From: Camphora micrantha
Taxonomy: Eukaryota > Streptophyta > Magnoliopsida > Laurales > Lauraceae
Assembly: GCA_003546025.1 (NCBI GenBank)
Contig: QPKB01000001.1
Location: 35,828,684-35,892,683, forward strand
Reading direction: 5' to 3'
DNA length: 64,000 nucleotides
Shown here one piece after another: positions 10,401-19,685 of this stretch (its first letter is position 1; each line of letters begins with the position of its first letter). A program made the position numbers and the translations under genes. The notes beneath the pieces were generated by a model, which was not told the origin of the DNA, searched no databases, and worked only from the letters and a program-made list of their open reading frames with translations.

Positions 10401-12358
10401 CGCTGGCTTCACGAAATGGTTCGCGGAGAGCTTCTCAGTGTACCGGGGGCTTTCCAATAAGGAGCTCAATGTCAAGCAATCTTCCGGGAAGGGTCTTGCT
10501 AGATCAGACGGCGTCCGGCGAGAGGAGGTTTTGGCCTTCATTTCTGGAGAGAAGCATAGGATGGGCTTTCTCAAGGGCCGGGATGTTGTCAGATCTGGAG
10601 CTGTGCAAGAGGTACCTGGTGAGGTTCTGAGACAGCTGGAGGAGGAGGAAGCTGAAATCGACGCTTGGAGGCAAGCGGAACGAATGGGGACTTCTATGGG
10701 GTCCACTGGCAGGAGCGGACCATCCAGTGAGGACTCTGGTGAGAAGCCTGACTTTGATAGCGGGGCAGGTTCTTCAGGTAAACCGACCCACAGGAGCAAG
10801 AGGAAGAAAGGACAGTACCGTCATAAGAAGCAGTGCGAAGATTCTCGTGACGTGGAAGTCCCTCTTACCATTGATGAGGAGGTCTCGGGGGATGCTGAAG
10901 AGCCTCCAGAGAAGAGGAGTCGAGAGGAAAAAGCCGACAATGGTATGATCCTTTCCCTTTCTCTTTCTGCTTCTCTCTTTTTTTGTTCTTTAAGAGATTT
11001 TTGTTTAGATCCACTGCTTTCTTTTCTTTTTGCAGAGGATGATGTCTTGGTGATGCCTGAGGTCCCGGCCGATGAGGCGGTGACGGATCCGACTACGGTA
11101 TCTGAGGAAGAGCCAAGGGACTCTGGAGTAGATCCAGAATCTTCTCCTGGTACGACTTCTTTATTTCCCCCTTTTTTTTGGCATTTTCTTTTCTTTGCTA
11201 AATTTTGCTGACGTTTCTCTCCCTTTTTTTTGTCAGCTGATTTGCCAGAGGACTCTGATGACTTCGAGCCATCCATGGATGTAGCTTTCTGCGACACTTC
11301 GGACGAGCTTATGGAGACAGAAAGCACTCCGCCGGTCGTCGGAGAAGGTATTACACAGCAATAGTCTTGATAAAATTTTTTTTTTGACAAGATCATATTC
11401 ATACCTTTCCTCTTCTGGCAGGTTGTGAGGTGACAGGAGAGGTTCCATTGTCTTCCTCGGAGCCGGAACAGGAAATACCAGCGGCTGGTCCAGAAGTAGA
11501 GGCTTCTTCTACCAGTTTTGATGCGGCAGAAGTGCAAACACATGATGATATCCCATCTTCTGACGCTTCGACTGGGAAGAGTCTTTCGATTTATCGCCTA
11601 CTACGGCCTGACATGGGCAGTCAGTCAGCGGAGCATGGCGAGTCTTCATCTGGGCCCTCTCTTCAATTTGCAAAGAAGGTCTTGAAGAGTGTACTGAGCT
11701 CCTGGGTTGAGACTCTTTCTTCTGGTCACTTGGAAACTGGCTCTGGAATGGTCAAGCACGTGCGAGACATCCTTGCTGACAGCGCAGAGGTTGGTTTGGA
11801 TATCACCAATGCCAAGGCTTTCGTTGATGGAGTCATTGCACTGGGCGATAAATGGAGCAAGACTAAGAACTCCCCAAGTGATGACTTTTTCAACGAAATG
11901 TTTCTGAAGCCTTCCAGCGAGGTCAAATCGGAAGTGAATGAGATTTTGAAGGCTCGGAAGCAGCTCATTCGGGAGAGGAACGTCGCCGAACTGGCTATTA
12001 TCGAGCTATCAAAAGACCTGAGCCACCTCGATAAGGAGATCAATGAGACTAGGCAGCGTCTCGAGTTGTTGGAAGAACAGACTGCTGCTAAATGGGCTGC
12101 TGTTCTTGAAGCTCGTGCCAAAGAAAGCATTCTGATCCGTCAGTTGAAGAGGTTGACGGGAATCTCCGAAGAAAGACTCAGGAGCATGAGCGATGGCAAC
12201 TTCTTTGGGAGGAATTCCCTCGTGCTGAAGATGGATCGCGGTTTTTTGCTGCATTTTATGGCGGCATCTTGAAGAAGCGTGGCCTGGAAGCTTTGGAGGC
12301 TGAGGCCAAGAGTCTGCTCGAGGACCTTAGTCTTTGGTTGAAGACTATGATGGACTGA
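7442..12358 (+). CDS. Extra (antisense) gene of the Tat element: plant-mobile-domain-like protein, five exons, probable frameshift near the end
   Basis: Proposed exons are 7442-7451, 8444-10942, 11036-11149, 11237-11347 and 11422-12272, all with GT...AG introns and all phase 1; the splice gives an open frame of 1,194 codons. Exon 1 is ATGGCTTCAA before a GT donor, conserved in the relic copy at 61983. The protein has a low-complexity start; a plant-mobile-domain-like region from about residue 227 (WESW..H, W/P..NTF, GE..FSLKEL, GLPILGK near 297) into the 500s; a basic stretch with KRKK near 790 that could be a nuclear signal; an acidic tail; and a coiled coil at about 1081-1158. The function is unknown in this family; a domain linked to DNA transposons is reported in some Tat extra ORFs. 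A -1 frame from about 12165 stays open to TGA at 12356 with plausible sequence (WEEF, FFAAFYGG, LEALEAEAK), so TGA at 12270 probably reflects a one-base indel. Confidence 0.72.
7508..7795. repeat. Poly(T)/pyrimidine tracts with an embedded GTAC palindrome cluster in intron 1
   Basis: Long T-rich runs flank a GC-rich island at 7657-7735. The island holds CTGTACGGACAG and a perfect 8-bp hairpin (CTGTACGG at 7672-7679 with CCGTACAG at 7686-7693), then CCACGTGG and CCCATGGG words. Long frames of Phe or Lys codons here are artefacts of the tract. Confidence 0.8.
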
Positions 12359-12557
12359 GCTTTTGACAAACTTTCTTCTTTCTTTTTTTTGGTACCTCCA
12401 TGTATAAACATTTTGGCACTCTGTTTTTTGTATCCCCTTGTTCTACTTAAATTCTTTTTGTTGAAAATAAGCAAAAGTTGAATGGGAATGTTTGTTTGAA
12501 AATCTTGATCAAAAGGTTATCATTTTGTGAAAGTCTTTTGTCAAAAGTGTTGTTTTG

Positions 12558-12985
12558 GCATGAAAGCCAGTTTTTGTGGCACAAAGCTTGGTTTTTGATG
12601 GCTTGAAAGCCGAAAATTTTGAGGTGGCATGAAAGTCGATTTTGGTGGCGTGAAAGCCGATGTGGCATGGAAGCCGATTTTTGGCATGAGAGCCGATTTT
12701 TTGTTTTTGGCGTAAAAGCCGGATTTTGGCATGAGAGCCGATTTTTTTGTTTTTGGAGTAAAAGCCGGATTTTTGGCATGAGAGCCGAGTTTTTTGGCGT
12801 AAAAGCCAGATTTTAGCATGAGAGCCGATTTTTTGTTTTTGGCGTAAAAGCCGGATTTTTTGAAAACCAAGTTTTGTTTTGTTGGCATGAGCGCCAGATT
12901 TTGTTTTGATTTTTGGCGTGAAAGCCAATTTTTGGCGTGGAAGCCGACTTTTTTGGCGTAAAAGCCGAGTTTTTGGCGTAGAAGC
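12558..12985. repeat. Array of about 18 GGC-N6-GCC words
   Basis: The word GGCATGAGAGCC or GGCGTAAAAGCC (consensus GGCRTRRAAGCC) recurs about 18 times, separated by T-rich spacers of variable length, so the words are 16-45 bp apart. Each word has a 3-bp GGC/GCC inverted repeat. It lies just past the extra-gene stop, in the shared 3' flank of two convergent genes. Confidence 0.85.
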
Positions 12986-13007
12986 CAGGTTTTTGGTTTT
13001 CAAAAAT

Positions 13008-13430
13008 GCAAGTATCAACTAAGAGTCGCCTCCCTGCTAAATGGTATTGCAAGTATCGATGGAATGTCGCCTCCTTGCTCATTCGGTTGCGAGTATCGAT
13101 GGAATTTCGCTTCCTCGCGAAGTTGGGTGCAAGTATCGACTAAGCGTCGCTTCCCTGCTTTTTCTTCAAAAATTTTGTTTTGCGGGTATCGATGGAATGT
13201 CGCCTCCCCACGATTTTTGAAATTTGAGGTTTTTTCGAACCTTTGTTTTTCTTTTGACATTTGGGTTGTAGATATCAACTGGAATGTTGCGTCTCCACGA
13301 TTTTTGAAAATTTGCAAGTATCAACAAGGTGTTGCTTCCTTGCGATTTTGAGGTTTTGGAAGTATCGAATGGGGTTCGCATCCTTCCAATGGGTTTTTGC
13401 GAGTATCGACTTGACATCGCTTTCCCGATT
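13008..13430 (-). repeat. Nine-unit hairpin repeat (AGTATCGA repeat)
   Basis: Units begin near 13008, 13049, 13089, 13129, 13181, 13267, 13312, 13356 and 13397. Each carries AGTATCGA (or AGTATCAA) and TCGCCTCC-like words between short inverted arms. Arms pair as GCAAG/CTTGC (units 2, 7), GCGAG/CTCGC (unit 3) and GGAAG/CTTCC (unit 8). In most other units the single mismatch is A against C on the plus strand, which is G-U in minus-strand RNA, the sense of pol. Confidence 0.75.
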
Positions 13431-13770
13431 TTTGTTTTTAGACACGAGGGTCGTAAATTTTGACCTAAAACCATTTTTGGCGGTAAAAGGCAAGGCGGAC
13501 TAGGGTGGAAATTCCTAAGTCCTGATTTTTATTTCAAACCAAGAATTTTGGGTTCAAGGATCGAAAATTTTGGTTAAGTTTGGGAAGAGGCTCCTAAACT
13601 TAGATTTTCGGATTTTGATTTTCTTTTGAACAATGAAACGATGAAAGTAAGCATTGTTTTGAAAGTTCAACATAAAGATGAAAATTCCAAAAGGAGTGGG
13701 TTTGACGAGCAAGTACCTAGAAATAGACTTTGGCCTTGTAGGCGTCGCTCTGACCCAGTGGAGGAAGTCT

Positions 13771-16005
13771 TCAAGGGTAGTACCGCTTCAAGAACTTGCC
13801 GTTGATGGGCAGCATACATCTATCACCTTCCATGTTTAGAAGTGCGTATGCGCCATTGGAGAAGACTTGGTCGATGACGAAGGGTCCCTCCCATTTTGGT
13901 TCAAATTTACCTTTGGATTTGTGAGCGAAAACCATCGGCCTTTTTACCGCAAGAACCAAGTCACCTTTTTTGTGGGCGCGTTGCCTGACCTTTTCGTCGA
14001 AAGATCCAGCCATGCGTGCTTGGTAGAGCTCAATGCTTTGGAGTGCTTCGAGCCGTCTCTCATCGAGATTGTCCAGCTCTTGGAGTCTTAATTTGACATT
14101 GCTTTCTTGCGTTATGTCATTTTGTAGAGATACCCTTAAGGAAGGAATTTGTACCTCTAAAGGGACAACAGCTTCGCATCCATAGACCAAGGAGAATGGC
14201 GTGCTATGGGTCGGTCCTCGAACGGTGGTTCGGTAGGCCCACAAAGCTTCGGATAATTTGTCGCCCCAGTCCCTTCTGTGGCTAGAGACCATCTTCTTGA
14301 GAATGTTGCAGAGTGTCTTGTTGAAGGCCTCTGCCAGTCCATTCGCCGCCGGATTGTACGGAGTTGAAGGACAACTTTGGATTTTGTATTTGTCGCAGAA
14401 CCTGTAGAATCTGTGATCACGGAATTGTGGTCCGTTATCATGGACGAATCTTTTAGGTATGCCGAAGCGACAAATGATGTTGGTGCGCAAGAACTGAAGG
14501 ACTGATGAGGTCTTCATTTCATTGAGCGCAAAAGCTTCTGACCACTTGGAGAAATAATCCGTAGCAGCGAAGATGAAGCGATGACCTTTGCTTGACGGAG
14601 GGGAGACAGGACCTACGATGTCCATACCCCAGGCTTCGAAAGGCCATGAAATTGCTGTAGGATGTAGCCATTCTGGAGGCATGTGGACATAGTCTCCATG
14701 AACTTGGCATTGTTGGCAGCGTTTAGCAAATTGCATTGCGTCAGCTACCATGGAAGGCCAATAATAACCTAACCTTTTTATCTGATCGTAGAGCTTTGGA
14801 CCAGCCTGATGAGCTCCACAAAGACCAGCATGCACCTCTTTGAGAGCTTCTTTAGCTTCTTGTTGTGATAAGCAGCGTAGAAGTACTCCATTGTAAGATT
14901 TTCTGTAGAGTATCTTTGAAGGAATGTCCAGATGAAAGTTTGGGGTTCGTCTTTGAACACTTACCCGTTCTTTTGGATCTTTAGGCAGGATTCCGAACAT
15001 AATATAATCAATGAACGGATCCCTCCAGTCGCCAATCGGAGGTCTGAGGATGGAGATCCGACTTCCAACTAGTTGGTGGCACTCAGCAACTGCCTGGTGT
15101 GTATTGAGGGTAGGGAGAATCCTTCTCTCACACACTGTAATTTGCATATGTTCTCCTTCTTGGACCGCCATAGAGGCGGCGAGTCCAGCCAGGGCATCTG
15201 CACGGATGTTTTCGCCTCTACCAATGTGGGTGATATGACAGATGTCAAATTTTTGCCGAAGTGATTGCGCCTTGTTGTAGTAAGGCAACAGATCAAGCTT
15301 CCTGATTTCAAATTTCTGATTCATCTGGTTGACGATCAGTTGAGAATCCCCGAAGGCTTCTAGCACTGTGATGCCGGATTCGAGGGCAAGTTCCAATCCT
15401 ACAATCAGGGCTTGGTACTCAGCTGCATTGTTTGAACATGGTTCCAGTAGCGAGAAGGCGTGTGGAATCATGTATTTGTCGGGACTAACAAAGAGGATGC
15501 CAATCCCTGATATTTGATTTCCTTTTTCACTTGTCCTGGTTGCACCGTCGAAGTACATATCCCAGGAAGCATTTGATAAGGAAGCCTCCACGTTGTAGAC
15601 TGACTCGTCTGGGAGATCATCCCTGAGTGGAGAATTTTCAGGCAACGGATGCTCTACAAGAAAGTTTGCCAGAGCTTGACCTTTGATTGCGTTTTGTGGT
15701 ACATACCTAATATCAAATTGTGACAGGAGGATAGACCATTTTGCCAGTCGGGCATTGAGGGAATCTGCTTTTGTGACAAGGACCTTCAGGAGATTGATCC
15801 TCGAGATCAGGTATACTGTGTTGGACAGCAGATAGTGACGTAGCTTTTGTACAGCAAACATCACTGCAAGACATTCTTTTTCTACTGGAGAGTAGCGATG
15901 CTCTGCACCTACCAGCATGCGGCTGAGTAGTATAGAGCATTTTCTTTCCCTCATGATTTCCTTGTGCAAGTAGAGCTCCCAAAGAGTGGTCGAGGGCTCT
16001 TGTGT
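13771..16005 (-). CDS. pol: Tat gypsy pol, 3' part: RNase H, archaeal-type RNase H, integrase
   Basis: The uninterrupted frame is 732 codons from 15969 to the stop at 13771; the upstream sequence to the N run continues pol in another frame. N-terminal residues are the end of the first RNase H (GAEHRYSPVEKECLA). Next is a second RNase H with YFDGA, NAAEYQAL, GDSQLIV and RADALA. Integrase follows, with an H-H-C-C zinc finger (HAGLCGAHQ...CQQCQ) and a catalytic triad in WGMDIVG, FVHDNGPQF and NGLAEAFNKTL. The C-terminal part is basic and ends KRYYP. A one-base frameshift near 15930-15945 lies in the first RNase H (frame before it: DHSLGALLAQ). Upstream RT, protease and gag are missing because of the gap. 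The long open frame says the copy is fairly young. Confidence 0.9.
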   Translation of the reverse strand, partial: TQEPSTTLWELYLHKEIMRERKCSILLSRMLVGAEHRYSPVEKECLAVMFAVQKLRHYLLSNTVYLISRINLLKVLVTKADSLNARLAKWSILLSQFDIRYVPQNAIKGQALANFLVEHPLPENSPLRDDLPDESVYNVEASLSNASWDMYFDGATRTSEKGNQISGIGILFVSPDKYMIPHAFSLLEPCSNNAAEYQALIVGLELALESGITVLEAFGDSQLIVNQMNQKFEIRKLDLLPYYNKAQSLRQKFDICHITHIGRGENIRADALAGLAASMAVQEGEHMQITVCERRILPTLNTHQAVAECHQLVGSRISILRPPIGDWRDPFIDYIMFGILPKDPKERVSVQRRTPNFHLDIPSKILYRKSYNGVLLRCLSQQEAKEALKEVHAGLCGAHQAGPKLYDQIKRLGYYWPSMVADAMQFAKRCQQCQVHGDYVHMPPEWLHPTAISWPFEAWGMDIVGPVSPPSSKGHRFIFAATDYFSKWSEAFALNEMKTSSVLQFLRTNIICRFGIPKRFVHDNGPQFRDHRFYRFCDKYKIQSCPSTPYNPAANGLAEAFNKTLCNILKKMVSSHRRDWGDKLSEALWAYRTTVRGPTHSTPFSLVYGCEAVVPLEVQIPSLRVSLQNDITQESNVKLRLQELDNLDERRLEALQSIELYQARMAGSFDEKVRQRAHKKGDLVLAVKRPMVFAHKSKGKFEPKWEGPFVIDQVFSNGAYALLNMEGDRCMLPINGKFLKRYYP

Positions 16006-16060
16006 NNNNNNNNNNNNNNNNNNNNNNNNNNNNNNNNNNNNNNNNNNNNNNNNNNNNNNN
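16006..16060. other. Assembly gap (55 N)
   Basis: A run of N joins Tat pol to the kelch exon. The true distance and even the adjacency are uncertain; the missing 5' half of the Tat element should lie here. Confidence 0.99.
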
Positions 16061-16413
16061 CACCACCGATTACATAAATGTCACCATCAAATGCTGTTGC
16101 ACAAGCATTTGAACGCAAAGAACTCATTGGTTAAAGGGGTATTAGCTTGTTATTAGAAGGTGAATAGGAATCCAACCCTGCTAACCATGAAGTTCCATCA
16201 AATCCTCCTATTAAATATATTAACCCTTCTGGGTGTGGTTGGAGGAGGTTATGAACATTGGATGATTCCCCAACACGTGATGTTGATTGACATCTAGACT
16301 CTAGCTCCACAACATGATTCCTTAGTTGTTGATATGTTGTTGGATCATGAATTGTTGCCCCCATATGGTATGGATATGACAATTGACAAGGACAAGCCAA
16401 TGATAAAAATGAG

Positions 16414-16748
16414 TATGGGTGCTCATGGGCCGGCTCATGGGCCGGGCCAGCCCGATCCTAGATGAATTAAGCTGGGTTTGGGCTCTATTTTAAGGCCTGC
16501 GGGCTGGATTCTCGCATGATTGTTAAATGTGCCAGGCTTGTATCTATATATGCTTAAGGGCCCAACTCTACCCTGAATATTTAACACTATAGAGTGTATA
16601 TATTAATATATTTTTTAAATGGGTTGAGCCCCGGGCGTGGATTTCAGGCACATGGGCTGATCCCAGGCCTGAATGTAAGCCTGTTAAATAAATGGGCCGG
16701 GCTTGAATAAGCTCTGGCCTGACCCATCCTGGCCCATGAACGCCCCTG
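16414..16748. mobile_element. hAT-like MITE, 335 bp
   Basis: Terminal inverted repeats: right end reads inward CAGGGGCGTTCATGGGCC, left end TATGGGTGCTCATGGGCC (14 of 18 match). Flanks AAAATGAG (16406-16413) and AAATGGAG (16749-16756) look like an 8-bp target duplication with two changes, the size made by hAT elements. It is non-coding, rich in GGGCC words, and sits in the DCD-kelch intron between exons 3 and 4. Confidence 0.75.
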
Positions 16749-19685
16749 AAATGGAGTATCAAATACAATTGCAAAGTTTAGTATATCTGGGTGTCAAAGG
16801 TTGTGATTCTGTGAATGTTTAGTATATCTAGGTGTCATAAATTGTGAATGACTACACTCACTGTGAGAATCCAAGAAATAAATAAATGAAAAGAAAAAAG
16901 TTGGGATGAATTTCTTTTCTTTTTCTTGAATGGTAAGGAAGGGAACTCACAACTAGTGTTAGAATGAGCAAGAAACCAAGTTAAAAGGAAAGCTGGCAAG
17001 GTTAATTGGTTAACACAATTACAAAAAGAACTGTTAAAATTCAAACAATAGATATGGAAATCTTAGAAAGTATTAAATATCCATTAGTGACATAACAGCT
17101 TTTCTTCCAAAGCTATGTTCCATCGAAGCTGTTCCATTTGAAAACACTTCAACTCTTGAATGCCTTCCCTCAACTACATAAATGCATGCAAAAATTGATA
17201 ATTCTTTCTGACAAAACAAAATATTGACAATACAGAAAATGATATTGTTCAAGTTATTTCATCAAAATATTTCAAAATATTGATATATATTACTATATAA
17301 GAAAATGCACGGCCATTACTTACCTCAGCTATTTCGCGATGAAGATCAGATGAGATTGGTGAGATCATTCCATCTTTTACTGATGTAATAGATGGACTCA
17401 ACACAAGCTGCCCATTATCCTCTTGTGTTTTTCCGGGACCAGGAGGAACATCATTTGAGCATTCAATTGGGCATTCATGATTGGCAACAAACTCTTCCAG
17501 CTTCGATGAGACCAAGTCATCATGTTCCTCTATCTCCTCAGAATGGGCTTCTAACTCACTTTCTCCATCAAAACAAGGAATAATACTTGAACATCCAATG
17601 TCCAACTTCGTAGGATCAATATCAGGAACCTCTGATTTCAAGTCTGCTAAATTAAAATCACCGCGACTTGATGAACTTGAGTTGCCATGTCCATTGTCCC
17701 TAGCATCATCCCAGCCCAATGCTTCATATTGATCGGCATGCCCCCACGCAGCTGATTCTTCTTTAGAATGGAAAAACAGGTCCGTCCTCCCACTAGGTTC
17801 CAAAGTACACCTCGCATTTCCACTTGATTGCCATCTATTAGGCAAATGACTTGGACGATTCACTCTTAAGCCTCCATTGGATGTTGAGTTGAACAACAAT
17901 AATAGACGTTCAACTTGAGAGTGATCGAGCTCGAACCAAAAGTGGAGCCTCGTATAAAAGTTGTCACGAATTATGGGGGCAAACTGCCTTTCCTGCAATG
18001 GCTGGCACTGTGTCTGGACACATACGAAACTTAGCAAAAGCAAATGCCATAGAATCAGAAAAGCGAAGCCTTCCCTTGATCATTACCAATTAGTAAGATG
18101 ATAACTCTATATATGAAACTTAAGTAGCTGTAACAACTGAAGACAAGAAGTTTATGATAAATACCTGCGCAAGATACGGAGTATGGTGTTCTCTCCGTAC
18201 CATTTTCAGTCCAGCCATATGGGTTGATTAACATCTGCCCCTTGCTAGCAGATTCAAAAGGGCCATGTAACTTTCTATCACTATAGTTGAATAAGAACAA
18301 TGGCAGGCCAGGTTCAATTTTCTTTACATAAGAAAAATGCGGTGCAGGTAAGACTGTTGAATATTGACACAGACTGCAAGCATCTTAGAGCCAGAAGCAT
18401 GCCCGGTATATGGTTAAAGCAAAATGATTTTAGAACAAGAATCATGTCTCCTGAAGTTGTTTGACCGTATCTATTGCCTAGGACCCGTATTTTTTCTTTT
18501 CTTTCTTTACTTATTTTTCTTTTGCTGGTGCCTCACTGGCACAAGAACAGAGCTCCAAACATGAGCTAGGGATTGTCCCCAGGTCGTCCCCTGCCTGTGC
18601 CACTAAGGAATCAGTACATTGGCCTAGGAGCTTTTATCCAATTATATGAATGGAATTGCAAAAGCTCCAAATGCAGAATATGTATATAAAACAAATCATA
18701 TTGCAGAAACTATTGGCTTAGCCTGCAGTCATCTTTCTATTTGAATAGCCTACAATCGGTTTGCAGAAAGAAAAAAAATTCATACTTCCAAATCTATAAT
18801 ACCCCGGCATAAAAACCATGGATAAACCAAAAAGAAACATCTCAGGAATAATGGTTTCAGACCCTCTGGAAGACCAATGGACATTGGTACTAGGCAGTAC
18901 GTACAAACAACTCTCCGTAGAAAGAGTTGAGGGCCGAATAACAGATGGCTCAATGGTCAACCTGGAAAAAAAAACACAATTGTATGTTCAAAGACATTTT
19001 CAGCATCAAATGGATTGGGCATTTCCTTCCAACATCTGATGAGGGTATTCCTTCAACAGCATATACAAAAGATTGATCCCTTCTTGTAAGGGAAACAAGA
19101 AACTAGTAAAGTATGAAATTTGAAAACCACCTCAAGAAAGATTCATAAAGCTCACTTTTAATTTGAGGCCATAATAAGCTGTTAAAACAGTTACCTGTGT
19201 CTCATCAGGATCATATTATAGTATTGAGCATCCATGGAAGAAATCCATGGTTTGTTTGAAGGAGTGAAGTAGGCAGAATATTTAGGTGTTTCAATGCTGG
19301 TGTTGGAAGGGAAGTAGAGCAGCATTATCAAATGAGCATAATTGGACTCGGACTACATACTGAGGCTGGCTTTTTGGATATAACAGATAAGGAAGATTCT
19401 TGGGTCATCTTAATGTTCTTTTCATGTGGTTCCCTCACAGGCAAATGTTAAGGCGGAAGCCATTACAAAACAAAGGGTTGTCTACGGGCTACACAATGCA
19501 ATTGCCTTGTCATTCTCTTTGAAATTTATTAGAGATAATAACTTTTATTCTCTATTGATCAAAACAAATCCAATATTTGTTGTTAAAACACCGCAATGCT
19601 CAAATTTGTGTTACATCCAAAAAGGCCCTAAACAGAATGATAGATGAGCTTACGACCAAAATCCAATTTCAAAATAAAAGGTATA

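Larger units (their letters stand above)
5263..16005 (-). mobile_element. Tat-lineage (Ogre-like) Ty3/gypsy retrotransposon, truncated both ends
   Basis: Read on the minus strand the order is pol (16005 to 13771), a 1.4 kb spacer with two repeat arrays, an extra gene on the opposite strand (12358 to 7442), PPT (6343-6329) and the start of the 3' LTR (6328 downward). The LTR begins TGTTGACACC after a GGGGCATT PPT. Pol carries a second, archaeal-type RNase H between the first RNase H and integrase, the diagnostic order of the Tat lineage. gag, protease, RT and the 5' LTR are lost at the N run (16006-16060). The left side is cut by the LARD insertion at 5262. A decayed relative lies at 59965-62276. 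Confidence 0.85.

Noticed and set aside
12541..13018. Frames of 110-169 codons on the minus strand with repeated H-A-K residues
   Set aside because: They are translations of the GGC-N6-GCC array, not genes.
19190..19330. Possible minus-strand exon ending in GTAACTG at about 19193
   Set aside because: The frame is open for about 37 codons and ends at a donor-like site, but it has no recognisable domain, lies in DCD-kelch intron 1 and would not fit the DCD frame between exons 1 and 2.
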